This document shows positions 9,084 through 18,436 of a stretch of 64,000 bases of DNA, one piece after another. This stretch comes from M3007 sp964621185. GTDB taxonomy: Bacteria > Bacteroidota > Bacteroidia > Chitinophagales > Saprospiraceae. The stretch is taken from positions 10,779 to 74,778 of the forward strand of contig CAZULM010000027.1 in assembly GCA_964621185.1 (NCBI GenBank), read 5' to 3'. Each line of letters begins with the position of its first letter. Position 1 is the stretch's first letter. Below the pieces are notes generated by a model. That model saw only the letters and a program-made list of their open reading frames with translations, had not been told where the DNA came from and did not search any database. The translations under genes were made by a program, and so were the position numbers.

Positions 9084-9422
9084 TCAAAAATCTACGGTCA
9101 GAAACTGCGTAGATTCCGAAACCGAGTAGATTCCAGGTTTTATGACTACTGCCTCGCAGCCCAGTGCTTTTGCGAACCTCTCAGGAAGCGCATAAGTTTC
9201 AAACACCTGGAACAACATCCAGCCAAAATGCCGCCTGACGAACCGCATGTCCATGTCCGACTTCCAAAAGCTGATGCTGATGCTCCCGCTCTCCGTTGAA
9301 GTTATCCAAGCTGTCACTGAATTGCATTTGCAGCTCGCCATTTCCTTGTTTGCCATTACGCGGCATATCCCCACGCCCTGGCAACCCGACCCTGGTGAGC
9401 CCAGGATTACTTCGGCTTTCAT
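9084..9422 (-). CDS. Small Cys-containing protein of unknown family
   Basis: 112 residues from the Met at 9422, preceded by AAAAAAGG as a plausible ribosome site. The N-terminal part holds a possible metal or disulfide motif: GSGCQGVGIC, then SCKC. The C-terminal half (FWKSDMDMRFVRRHFGWMLFQVFETYALPE, then KPGIYSVSES) is hydrophobic and ordered-looking, unlike a chance frame. I do not recognise the family. It is the last of three same-strand ORFs: helical-repeat protein (9938-11455), 35-residue ORF (9569-9676), then this one. An overlapping frame (9199-9645) looks like a shadow. Confidence 0.6.
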   Translation of the reverse strand: MKAEVILGSPGSGCQGVGICRVMANKEMASCKCNSVTAWITSTESGSISISFWKSDMDMRFVRRHFGWMLFQVFETYALPERFAKALGCEAVVIKPGIYSVSESTQFLTVDF

Positions 9423-9568
9423 CCTTTTTTGATGTAATCGGCCGCGCATCGCATGTGTCAAAGCATGCTGAGCCATTGCTATTGTTGAATCCATATTTGA
9501 TCATTGTCCAAAAGATTAGGTTTGCCCTAATTAGGGAAAAATAGGGGGCGGAAAAATCGGGTTGCGGG

Positions 9569-9676
9569 TCAGACGCCGGCAATGTCGATGATGATGACGT
9601 CGCTGGTGTATTGGACAACTTGAGCATCGGAAGAATTTGCTGCATTGTAGCAACCGAGGGTAGGCATAACTTTCAT
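9569..9676 (-). CDS. Possible 35-residue small protein
   Basis: Reads from an ATG at 9676 to a TGA at 9569. The peptide starts MKVMPTLGCYNAANSS and ends with an acidic-hydrophobic tail, TSDVIIIDIAGV. It has no signal peptide. A stem-loop (9680-9714) stands directly before the start codon, and the ORF lies between the helical-repeat gene and the small Cys-protein gene on the same strand. Codon choice looks ordinary. Whether it is translated is open: the length alone could be chance, but position and hairpin make it worth keeping. Confidence 0.35.
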   Translation of the reverse strand: MKVMPTLGCYNAANSSDAQVVQYTSDVIIIDIAGV

Positions 9677-9679
9677 GAT

Positions 9680-9714
9680 GACTTCGTAGATTATGAGTGA
9701 ATGATTACGAAGTC
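9680..9714 (-). promoter_or_regulatory. Stem-loop just upstream of the 35-residue ORF
   Basis: Nine-base arms GACTTCGTA (9680-9688) and TACGAAGTC (9706-9714) pair perfectly around a 17-base AT-rich loop. On the minus strand it ends only three bases before the ATG at 9676, so it would cover the ribosome-binding region if formed in RNA, or be an operator if bound as DNA. Confidence 0.45.
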
Positions 9715-9937
9715 AAAGGTGGGGCGAGCCTGAAGGGGGAGCCCTGACAGTTATGCGGCGATTTTCACATCGGGTTTTAGAGGAATATTTAAAGGAAATA
9801 CTTGTAAAACATTGATTATTAGTATTTTAAATTTTTAAAAATTTTATCTAAAGGTACTTTTCCGCAACTTATTATCCTTTCGAGAATATGGGATGACTCA
9901 TATTGCCAACCATGGGCTCAATTATCCCATTACCAAC

Positions 9938-11455
9938 TCAGCCCCTTCCCTTTGCATGTTTCAAGGCTTCCATCGCCATTTCCCACAAATGCTCATAAGG
10001 AATGATCTCGATCTCATGCGTCTGGTAGGCCACTTCGAGGGGCTGGGTATGGAGCATGTCGATGTATTTCTGCGCCTTTTTTTCTACGATATCATGGTGG
10101 AAAGAAGCCGCCGGCATTTGCAGCAGGGCTTTGATAAAACAACTGCTCCTGAACGTCTCGTTCTGTTTCAGGTATCGGCTGCAATACTTGTCGATGGCCT
10201 CCATCCGGTCTATAGATTCGTCGAAATTGCTTTCTGAAATATTGAACAGGATCTGGATGACCAGGATAGGGATGTTCATCCCTTGCTTGTCCTTGGAATA
10301 GGTAGGTATTTCGTTCAGGAACTTGGAGATTTTGAACTTCGAGGAATGTCCTTTGGGCGGCACAATTTTCCCGATATGTACCAAGAAGTAGGAATATGCC
10401 TCGTAAATCTTCCACATCTCTTCTATATGGGCAGGTTGGGACTTGGCTTGAAGCTTCTTTTGCACCATGGCGCACACTTCAAAGCCTTTCGGATAGCGTT
10501 TGGTGTACATGGCCAAGAGGAAGAACAATTCCTGGAGCTTGAACCAATTGAAGGAGCCTTCGTCAAAAATAGACTGGTATTGCTGAATGACCTTCTCGCC
10601 TTTTTCAAACTCCTGCAATTGGATGTAGCACACAATCAATTGATAATAAAAGGCTTGCAATGCCAGGTTGCTCTCAAAACTTTTGTTTTTGAAAAAATCG
10701 ATGGCCGATTCGCACACCTTTGCGGTGCAGGTGTAATCGTTTTTGCTGCTGGGTATCATTACCTCGATCAAACGCCCGCACAAGTGCAGCCTGAAGGAGT
10801 CTGATTTTTCCAAATATGATGCTATTAAGTCAAAGTGCTTCTGGGCCTCCTCTGAAATGGGGGTTTTGGATGCCTTGTTGTTCACATAATGGCTGACCAA
10901 GTGGGTGTAGGCATCCTCCGCTTCATTCTCCATCATCCATACCTCCTGGTACTTCCGGTACAAATCCCGGTAATGGCTGTATTTGGTGGTGTCGCCGTAA
11001 ATGGTGCCGTAGTGCAGCCGCAAGGACGAAAGCGCGCTGAGCGTGAGCTCTGTAAACTCGTATTGGGTGCTCTGTTTCAGCAATCCTTCGATTATAGCGA
11101 TGCTGGCGCCTTTGGCATTTTTTGACATCAGGAGCATGGCCGCCGCCCAATTTCGGTTGCACTCGTAGTAGGCCTTTTGCCGGTCTGAGCTGACATCTGC
11201 CTTGAAATCTACCAAAAAAACGACGCTTAGGATGCGTTCTTTCAAACGCTCGCGGAGGTTGACAAATTTGGAGCCGACCTTTTCTCCAGGGTACAAAATC
11301 GCCACTGCATCTTCGTCTGATGCAACGCGGCCTTCGTGAATGGCTTCACAAAGTTGTTCCATTAGGGAGCCCTTTTCAAAGGCAAATGACCAAAGCCCAC
11401 CTGATTTCAATCTGCCGATATTGATCGCGCGGATCAATGCAATTAAATCCTGCAT
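9938..11455 (-). CDS. Helical-repeat (TPR-like) protein of unknown function
   Basis: 505 residues, no signal peptide and no membrane segment. The first about 90 residues (MQDLIALIRAINIGRLKSGG, then LYPGEKVGSKFVNLRERLKERI) may form a separate domain. From about residue 110 the sequence is almost wholly helical, with spaced aromatic and leucine pairs (YYECNRNWAAAMLLMSK, AFYYQLIVCYIQLQEFEKGE), as in TPR or alpha-solenoid proteins. I cannot assign a family. Downstream on the same strand are a 35-residue ORF and a 112-residue Cys-protein. A cytoplasmic scaffold or peptide-sensing role is possible but is inference. Confidence 0.8.
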   Translation of the reverse strand: MQDLIALIRAINIGRLKSGGLWSFAFEKGSLMEQLCEAIHEGRVASDEDAVAILYPGEKVGSKFVNLRERLKERILSVVFLVDFKADVSSDRQKAYYECNRNWAAAMLLMSKNAKGASIAIIEGLLKQSTQYEFTELTLSALSSLRLHYGTIYGDTTKYSHYRDLYRKYQEVWMMENEAEDAYTHLVSHYVNNKASKTPISEEAQKHFDLIASYLEKSDSFRLHLCGRLIEVMIPSSKNDYTCTAKVCESAIDFFKNKSFESNLALQAFYYQLIVCYIQLQEFEKGEKVIQQYQSIFDEGSFNWFKLQELFFLLAMYTKRYPKGFEVCAMVQKKLQAKSQPAHIEEMWKIYEAYSYFLVHIGKIVPPKGHSSKFKISKFLNEIPTYSKDKQGMNIPILVIQILFNISESNFDESIDRMEAIDKYCSRYLKQNETFRSSCFIKALLQMPAASFHHDIVEKKAQKYIDMLHTQPLEVAYQTHEIEIIPYEHLWEMAMEALKHAKGRG

Positions 11456-11850
11456 GGGTTATCATTAAGTAATAATTAGAGAATCCCGTTGCGTACAGGG
11501 CATTGAAATCCAGAGGACTCTTATGCCGCAGCAACAGGTCACCAAAAGTTGTCACTCAATAAAATAACCCAGGATCGATGTTTCGCCGGTCGGCGATATA
11601 CTCGTAAAGCTTGTTCAGACAGTCCTTTAACATGAGATTAAAAGTTAGTAAATTAACGTAAAAGAAGAAAGACCCAGCGCCCAACAGAAGTCAAGTACGC
11701 TGCAAACGCTTCATAGTCAATGGATTAAAAAAAGTCAAAAATATCCCACAAAACCAACACGCAGCCCCTCAACGCTGATGCTGCCATGGAACGGGCAAAA
11801 TTGCAAAAAATAGTTCGGCAAACAAAAAATTGATGAAAATCAATTCTATT
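11456..11850. other. Intergenic region without a clear gene
   Basis: About 395 bp upstream of the helical-repeat gene. It becomes AT-rich toward the MITE-like element. A 25-codon frame on the minus strand (11556-11633, starting MLKDCLNKLYEYIADRR) is visible but has no further support. Promoters for the helical-repeat gene are expected here; none is clear. Confidence 0.5.
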
Positions 11851-11858
11851 TTATATTA

Positions 11859-12073
11859 AATGACTATCCGCATATTGTACCCCAACGGTTTCATGGTAAA
11901 ATAGTTGATCTTGTTTATCGAAAGGCGTTCCCGTGTACTTACTCGTCGGACGGCGAAAAGCCGTCAGACGAGGTCTCACGTGGTCTGACGGCTTTTCGCC
12001 GTCCGACCACTACGTTAACACTCAATTTCATTCATTCGCATTGCTCTTGGGGTACAATATGCGGATAGTCCTG
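11859..12073. mobile_element. MITE-like element, 215 bp, with 8-bp target duplication
   Basis: Two perfect 24-bp terminal inverted repeats lie at 11862-11885 (GACTATCCGCATATTG...) and 12047-12070. The element is flanked by the perfect direct repeat TTATATTA at 11851-11858 and 12074-12081, which fits an 8-bp target-site duplication. In the centre is a second perfect inverted repeat: 25-bp arms at 11945-11969 and 11983-12007 around a 13-base loop. It has no transposase, so it would depend on an enzyme elsewhere. The strong inner hairpin could also end transcription in both directions. Confidence 0.82.
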
Positions 12074-12306
12074 TTATATTATTCTATTTTGGTTGAAATA
12101 AGCTGCCCAAATCTACTGAAAGCTGGAGGGCCTCCATTAAGCCAGGGAATTCCCAGACGGCAAGCAACCCGTTTGAACAAAATAAGGGCAGGACGAAATG
12201 CCGCAAATTTTTCAAGGATTGGCAACTTTTCGCCCTGCCCAAGCCCAAAATATTCGGCATCCAAAAACAGGCCGCCAATAAAGAAAATTGGAGGCAGCCC
12301 AATGCT

Positions 12307-12591
12307 TTACTTCACCTCCTCAGGCTTCTTTCCAGCTGCCTTTACCAGCATGAACAACACGGTGCCGACGATCAGAAAGTTGATCACCGCCGTGATAAAG
12401 TTGCCGATCTTGATGTTTCCCAGCATCACGTTGGAAAAATCTGGCTCGCCAACAACCATGGCGATGACGGGCGAGATCAGGTCGTTGACCACAGAATCGA
12501 TGATCTTTTGGAAAGCGCCGGCAATGATAAAGGCAACGGCTACGGCCAGTACGTCGGCGCGGAAAAGGAAAGCTTTTAGTTCGGAAATCAT
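12307..12591 (-). CDS. mscL: Large-conductance mechanosensitive channel MscL
   Basis: 94 residues. MscL is a homopentameric inner-membrane channel that opens under membrane tension and releases solutes after osmotic downshock. The first helix (ISELKAFLFRADVLAVAVAFIIAGAFQKIIDSVVNDLISP) and the second (FITAVINFLIVGTVLFMLVKAAGKK) match the family closely. The protein is shorter than the usual 120-150 residues: the periplasmic loop is reduced and the C-terminal cytoplasmic helix is almost missing, ending at KKPEEVK. The gene stands alone. Confidence 0.92.
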   Translation of the reverse strand: MISELKAFLFRADVLAVAVAFIIAGAFQKIIDSVVNDLISPVIAMVVGEPDFSNVMLGNIKIGNFITAVINFLIVGTVLFMLVKAAGKKPEEVK

Positions 12592-12628
12592 ACGTTGTCC
12601 GTTTTGTTTTGAAAAGATGCAATTATAC

Positions 12629-12726
12629 TCTGATCAAAGTGATTTGTATGATTTGAGTGATTGAAAACATTTGATTTTCAAATGATTATGCGATCACGAC
12701 TTTCACAACCACTTTGCGTTGACTAT
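12629..12726. repeat. Dispersed intergenic repeat, about 100 bp (subfamily 3)
   Basis: Shares GTGATTTGTATGATTTGAGT, then ATTTGATTTTCAAATGATTA, then TTTCACAACCACTTTGCG and TTGACTATA with 35611-35708 and 50371-50467. It lies between mscL and hemW. Confidence 0.85.
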
Positions 12727-12777
12727 AACAATGCTGTAAAAGTAAAAAATCGAAATGACATTGCCTGTCCTAAAACA

Positions 12778-13953
<1,176 letters not shown>

Positions 13954-14014
13954 ATGGGGGATTGTATGTTGTTGTGGGCAAATAACCGAAAATTTAGGGA
14001 TCCAATTTTGCTTC

Positions 14015-14115
14015 TATACTCAAACCACTGTGGTTTGCGAAAATTTCAAGGGATAAATCCATCAAAATCAATGCGATCTATCCTGAAAATCTCGCAAATC
14101 ATCGGAATCCTGGCC
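14015..14115. repeat. Dispersed intergenic repeat (subfamily 2, inverted)
   Basis: Inverted relative to 7878-7975. It lies between hemW and the SRPBCC gene and ends next to the latter's start codon. Confidence 0.65.
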
Positions 14116-14121
14116 TAAATC

Positions 14122-14574
14122 ATGCGCCGACTCAAACAAGAACAATTCTTGCCCATAAGCTTAGAGGATGCTTGGGCGTTTTTCTCCACACCGAAAAACC
14201 TGAATGAAATCACGCCAGCCGACCTGGTTTTCGAGGTCACATCCGAGTTGCCCGACAAAATATACGAGGGCTTGATCATCACTTACCGCATCAAACCGAT
14301 GCTGAACATCCCGGTGAACTGGTGCACGGAGATCACGCACGTGAAGGAACTGGCCTATTTTGTGGATGAACAGCGCAAAGGCCCGTACAGTATTTGGCAC
14401 CACGAGCATCATTTTCAGGCCGTGGAAGGCGGGGTGCTGATGACGGATATCCTGCACTACGATATTGGGAAGTCGGTTTTTGGCTGGGTCGCGGGCAAGC
14501 TTTTCGTGCATAAAAAGGTGCGGGAGATTTTCCGCTACCGTTTGAAGGCCCTGGAAAAGCATTTTATTTCGTAG
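14122..14574 (+). CDS. SRPBCC-fold ligand-binding protein
   Basis: 150 residues. The opening LKQEQFLPISLEDAWAFFSTPKNLNEITP is the standard start of SRPBCC (START/Bet v 1-like) proteins; WHHEHHFQAVEGGVLMTDILHYDI is the conserved strand pair before the long C-terminal helix (KVREIFRYRLKALEKHF). The fold makes a hydrophobic cavity for lipids or cyclic compounds. The ligand cannot be read from sequence. No catalytic residues are obvious. It is a single gene with short flanks filled by dispersed repeats. Confidence 0.85.
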   Translation: MRRLKQEQFLPISLEDAWAFFSTPKNLNEITPADLVFEVTSELPDKIYEGLIITYRIKPMLNIPVNWCTEITHVKELAYFVDEQRKGPYSIWHHEHHFQAVEGGVLMTDILHYDIGKSVFGWVAGKLFVHKKVREIFRYRLKALEKHFIS

Positions 14575-14600
14575 TTGGCGCATAGGAGGGGTTTGACAAA

Positions 14601-14706
14601 AACTATACCTCACGCCGCTTGGTTTTGTGCATGCCGATCTTTATAATCAATTGAACATCAGTTGAATCAATCATACTCAATCGCAAAAATCAGGCGAATC
14701 ATAGTA
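14601..14706. repeat. Dispersed intergenic repeat (subfamily 1, inverted)
   Basis: Inverted copy of the repeat at 5949-6056. It lies in the gap between the convergent SRPBCC and DUF4129 genes. Confidence 0.75.
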
Positions 14707-14815
14707 TATTCCCTACTTTTAGCCTACCCACAGGAAGCTTTCTCCCGGCGTTTACTTAATTGAACTGGTGGGCAGCGTAATGCACAAGTCTATCAAATTA
14801 GTGGTGATTTAATCC

Positions 14816-15670
14816 TCATAGCTGCCCCAACAGCCCCTTAAACCTCGGCTCCATTTCCTGGTACGACGCAGCGCTCAGCACTTCATTCCCATACCACACC
14901 CGCTCAAAAGCGCGGGTATTCTCCCGAAACTCCTTGCCCAACCTGTGCTCGCGCATCTCCCGCAGATAGTCGCGGTTCGTCTTTTCCCGCGACCACTTTA
15001 TGCTGCCCTTTTCCGACAGCGCCTTGATGGTTTGCAGGTAGTACAGCCGGATACAAAGCGCATAATTGCCCGCAGCCAATGCTTCGCGCAAGAAGCGGTC
15101 CAGGTCGGTTTCATGGATGTAGGCATCCACGTTTTCGGCAGTGATCACCGTGCCGTCTTGCGCCTGCCCGATGCGACGGTTGCGGGGCGCCTGCAGGGTG
15201 CGGAAAATGCCGTAGGCGATGGCCGCTATGGCCAGGATGATGGCCAAAATTTGGAGTATTTTCCCGATTCCTGCCGTCGCCATATTCCAGCCGCTCATAT
15301 CTGGGTACTGACCGGCGGCGCCCTGCTCTTTCACCGGCGTTGGCGGCGTGGGCCAGTCGTTGCTGTAATCCAGGCCGCTGCTGGCGCCATCCCATTGCCT
15401 TTTGTCCACTTTCCGCAAGGCTACCGGCGGCACTGGCGGCGGAGTATAATCGCCATAATCATGTCCCGGCACTTCTTCAGCATATCGGGGCGACTCCCCC
15501 AAGACTGGATTGGCATCCTCCAGTTCCTCTATTTGGATTGAATCTGCAACCTGTGCCATAATATTTTGCGGCAACAGCAAGGCAACAGCAAGGCACAACA
15601 CCAGCGCCCACGCCCGGCCAAGTGGCCGCTGGAAAAACAATTCAACTATCCTTAAATTGGACAAAACCAT
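14816..15670 (-). CDS. DUF4129 domain membrane protein
   Basis: 284 residues: signal peptide (LVLCLAVALLLPQNIMAQ), a Pro-rich periplasmic stretch (YTPPPVPPVAL), one membrane helix (ILQILAIILAIAAIAYGIF, about 135-155) and a cytoplasmic DUF4129 domain (LDRFLREALAAGNYALCIRLYYLQTIKAL, INWSRE-like KWSREKTNRDYLREM). DUF4129 proteins are usually encoded with MoxR ATPase, DUF58 and SpoIIM proteins in envelope-related clusters. Here the SpoIIM protein is the upstream neighbour (37-bp gap) and a DUF58 gene is at 34.3 kb. Function unknown. Confidence 0.87.
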   Translation of the reverse strand: MVLSNLRIVELFFQRPLGRAWALVLCLAVALLLPQNIMAQVADSIQIEELEDANPVLGESPRYAEEVPGHDYGDYTPPPVPPVALRKVDKRQWDGASSGLDYSNDWPTPPTPVKEQGAAGQYPDMSGWNMATAGIGKILQILAIILAIAAIAYGIFRTLQAPRNRRIGQAQDGTVITAENVDAYIHETDLDRFLREALAAGNYALCIRLYYLQTIKALSEKGSIKWSREKTNRDYLREMREHRLGKEFRENTRAFERVWYGNEVLSAASYQEMEPRFKGLLGQL

Positions 15671-15680
15671 AATCCAAGCT

Positions 15681-15711
15681 TATTATCAAATTATCCCATT
15701 ATCAAATTATT
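15681..15711. repeat. AT-rich short repeat (ATTATCAAATTATCCC type)
   Basis: Spacer repeat between the SpoIIM and DUF4129 genes; the same words recur at 44146-44175, 48941-48976 and 50514-50541. Confidence 0.7.
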
Positions 15712-17605
15712 CCGCTTCCTCCCGCGCCAAGCCCCGAATCTGCCTTCCCTTTCCCACCTGCTCAATGCCCGCCTGCAAACTCCAGGCATCTGAAGCTTCC
15801 CGACAGGAATAGTACTGAAACGCCCCGCAATACGCCAAAAACATGTAGAACAAGTACAGGAAAAATACCGCCACACCGGTGGTAACTACTGCCATAAAAT
15901 GCCGCATCGCCCCTCCCTCCGGCGGCACCAGCCAGCTGAACAACTCCAAGGCCATCGACCAGATCGGGGTATCCAAAAACAAAAAGAGCAACAAGCCCAG
16001 GTTGACCGTCAGGAAGCCCAGTACCAGTATCGTGCCCCAGCGCGCTATGGAAAAAGCGCGCACCATGGCCTGGAGCGGATTAAGGGTCTCAAAGTAAATA
16101 ATGGCGGCCCAAAGCGCCAAAAAGGGGTATGCCGCCATCGAAAAAAGCCATCCCGCCGCCGGGTTCTCAGCCCGCAGGAACAATACCATGCCCGGCATCA
16201 GCAGGGCAACTGGCATGACAGCAAGCACCATCCGCCCTACAGAAAATGGCTGTACATAGCGGTCGGAAGCCTGGGTTCCTTCGTCCTGTGAAGCAATCAT
16301 CTCCCTTTCCACCGTCCTGAACGCTACCACGGCGACCAAGGCCAACAACAGCAACTGAAAATAATAGAGGAAGGGAACTGTATCGCTGTCAAAAAAGTCA
16401 ACGCATCCGCCCAGTACGCCTAAGGGGACACGGGAAAAGCTGAACAGCTCCCAAATATATTTTTCCGAAAACGACAGGATGTAGGCATGGAAAAGCAGCG
16501 CCGCGCCGATGGTGCTAAAAAACAAAGCCCTGGCATAGCGCCGCAGCATGGTGAACACATCGCCCAATATTTCACCGGAAGTCTTCACCAGGTCGAAACG
16601 GATTGGCTCGTGGCGGGTGGGAGGCAGTTCTTTTGCTACTTCGGCCTTCAAAAAGCCCGTCGTCCGCGCTTTGTACCAGGGCAACCAGACAAAATAGCCC
16701 AGCACGAAAAACAGGGAGGTGGCGATGAACAAAGCCCGCACCACATCTGGGGTTTCGGTATAGCGCGTCAAGAAGCCTTCAAAGATCGCTGCCAAAATAA
16801 TGATGGGCACGATGCCCAGGAATATCACCAAGCCCTTCCGCATGGAGATTTGGAAGGCTTGCATGCGGCGGTAGGTGCCGGGGAAAAGAAGGCCCGAACC
16901 GGCCACCAGCCCCGCAGCGCCCGCGATGATGATGGCGCTGATTTCTAAGGTACCGTGTATCCAAATCGTGAGGAACGACTCCCAAAACACGCCTTTTTGG
17001 ATAAAAAAGTACTGGAAAGCGCCTACCATGATGCCGTTGTAGAGCATTATCAGCAGGGTGCCGATGGAAGCCAGCACGCCCAGGATGGCCGTGCGAAAGG
17101 CCACAAAGAGGTTGTTGGCGGCTATGCCCACCGTCATGCCCAGGGGCCCCGACTGTTTGTACACCGCCATTGGGTCGCCATTTTGGATGTTTTCCAGCGT
17201 CATCTCCACGTAACCGTCGCCAAGTATCACGCGGGCGAAATCGGGGTTGATGATGCTGGAAAGTACCCCGATGCCGAAAGCCAGGGCAAACACCGAAAAA
17301 GCCAACAGCAGGGCCCGGCGGGTTTCCCACATGGTTTTGGGCAAGTCTTCGGTCCAGAACAGCTTGAGCCGCTCCACCGGGAAGCGCTTGCCCCGGTAAA
17401 TGTTGTGGAACACCCGCTGGGCCATGGAATTGAGGAACACCCGCACCGAGCGGTTGGGGTAAAAGGTGCGGGCATACGACAGGTCGTCGGTGACCTGGAT
17501 GAACAGTTCGTTCAGCTTGTCGGGGTCGCGGCGGTTATCGCGCAGCATCTGCTCGAATTCCGACCATTTTTCCTGGTTTTGCTCTATGAACTTGGTTTCT
17601 TTCAC
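15707..17605 (-). CDS. SpoIIM-family membrane protein with extra C-terminal membrane domain
   Basis: 632 residues. Residues 1-330 match the SpoIIM (stage II sporulation protein M-like) family: a soluble N-terminal helical part (FIEQNQEKWSEFEQMLRD, VTDDLSYARTFYPNRSVRVFLNS) followed by membrane segments with GIMVGAFQYFFIQKG and WIHGTLEISAIIIAGAAGL. Residues about 350-632 add several more membrane helices, a large soluble loop and a short tail, making the protein about twice the common length. It is a likely fusion of SpoIIM with a second membrane protein. The organism is not expected to sporulate; in Bacteroidota these genes sit with MoxR/DUF58/DUF4129 genes. The DUF4129 gene follows directly. 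Confidence 0.85.
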   Translation of the reverse strand: MKETKFIEQNQEKWSEFEQMLRDNRRDPDKLNELFIQVTDDLSYARTFYPNRSVRVFLNSMAQRVFHNIYRGKRFPVERLKLFWTEDLPKTMWETRRALLLAFSVFALAFGIGVLSSIINPDFARVILGDGYVEMTLENIQNGDPMAVYKQSGPLGMTVGIAANNLFVAFRTAILGVLASIGTLLIMLYNGIMVGAFQYFFIQKGVFWESFLTIWIHGTLEISAIIIAGAAGLVAGSGLLFPGTYRRMQAFQISMRKGLVIFLGIVPIIILAAIFEGFLTRYTETPDVVRALFIATSLFFVLGYFVWLPWYKARTTGFLKAEVAKELPPTRHEPIRFDLVKTSGEILGDVFTMLRRYARALFFSTIGAALLFHAYILSFSEKYIWELFSFSRVPLGVLGGCVDFFDSDTVPFLYYFQLLLLALVAVVAFRTVEREMIASQDEGTQASDRYVQPFSVGRMVLAVMPVALLMPGMVLFLRAENPAAGWLFSMAAYPFLALWAAIIYFETLNPLQAMVRAFSIARWGTILVLGFLTVNLGLLLFLFLDTPIWSMALELFSWLVPPEGGAMRHFMAVVTTGVAVFFLYLFYMFLAYCGAFQYYSCREASDAWSLQAGIEQVGKGRQIRGLAREEAE

Positions 17606-17764
17606 GGGACAAGTATAAGGGGAGTTGATATAATTTTCACCACAGAGGGCTCAGAGTTTCGCAGAGGAATACACAGAGGATAATTTATTCGGTTTCAATA
17701 AACTATCCAACCCAGAAAATTTGGTGTATTTCGCTACAAAACGTTGCGATGAACTTAGAGCGTG

Positions 17765-18082
17765 TTTGACAGCCGTACACTTTTTTCTGTGCTGTTCGTT
17801 GGGTAAAAATGGAATAGTTCTTTGACATTCGAGAAAAAATGAATAGGAGGCAGACCTTTGGGTTATCTAACGACTCAAATGCTACCTCCTATGGGCAAAA
17901 GCCTACACAATAGTACGCTTGAATTTTTAAAGTGTTATTCATCGAACTATCCCCTATAACACTCGTTATCAAGTGTTTGCGCGCAAATGAGAACCTCGCA
18001 AACAATATTTTCTCGAATATATCAAAGAACTGGGAGCTTTTTTTTAATGATTACCCTTGAAAAAAGTGTACGGCTAACAAAC
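17765..18082. repeat. 318-bp direct repeat, copy 1 (IS-derived, MITE-like)
   Basis: Identical as far as I can compare with 21573-21890. Each copy starts TTTGACAGCCGTACACTTTT and ends with the inverse of that end (AGTGTACGGCTAACAAAC), so each has terminal inverted repeats. Inside is a short ORF beginning MLPPMGKSLHNSTLEFLK that resembles the start of a transposase. Copy 1 also keeps AGAGCGTG on its left (from 17757). Confidence 0.85.
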
Positions 18083-18126
18083 TACTTTTTGTTCATAAAG
18101 ATCAGAGGCAATTGCATTGGCCGAGT

Positions 18127-18436
18127 TTAGATTACCTTATTTTCAAAAAATGTAATAATCTCGTTTTCTTCCTGTGAACATTCACCCTCTTTCGCTCGCA
18201 TCTCGAGATATTTTGAGTACAGTTCAGCTAAGTGTGAAAGAAAATCCTTTTGAATGGAATTGAAATCACTTGTATAAAATTGGATTAATTCTCCTGAAGA
18301 AACGTAATAAGACTTTTTTGTAGGGAAGACTTGTACATCAACTTTCAAAGGTTCATTTAAAAGGCAGGGCGAGATGCCTTCTCCCTTATCGCAATAAAAA
18401 AATTGCAATATTCTGAAAATTAATATTATACAACAC
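18127..18436 (-). pseudogene. Small hypothetical gene, 5' end cut by an IS element
   Basis: A frame of about 100 codons (readable part MQFF...SYYVSSGELIQFYTSDFNSI...EENEIITFFENKVI). No ATG lies near its beginning; the frame stays open upstream right up to the inverted repeat of the IS element at 18437, so the original 5' end was removed or displaced by the insertion. The composition looks like a real soluble protein. Family not recognised. Confidence 0.5.

Noticed and set aside
9199..9645. 148-codon minus-strand ORF
   Set aside because: Overlaps both the 35-residue ORF and the Cys-protein in another frame and is low in coding character; the other frames look better.
11556..11633. 25-codon minus-strand ORF starting MLKDCLNKLYEYIADRR
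   Set aside because: Could be a peptide gene but has no hairpin, ribosome site or conserved context that I can see; left as a note in the intergenic region.
11933..12664. 243-codon plus-strand ORF
   Set aside because: Runs through the MITE palindrome and then antisense to mscL; no motif.
17640..17690. CACAGAGG-rich stretch after the SpoIIM gene start
   Set aside because: Simple repeat seen in many bacterial spacers; no structure beyond that.
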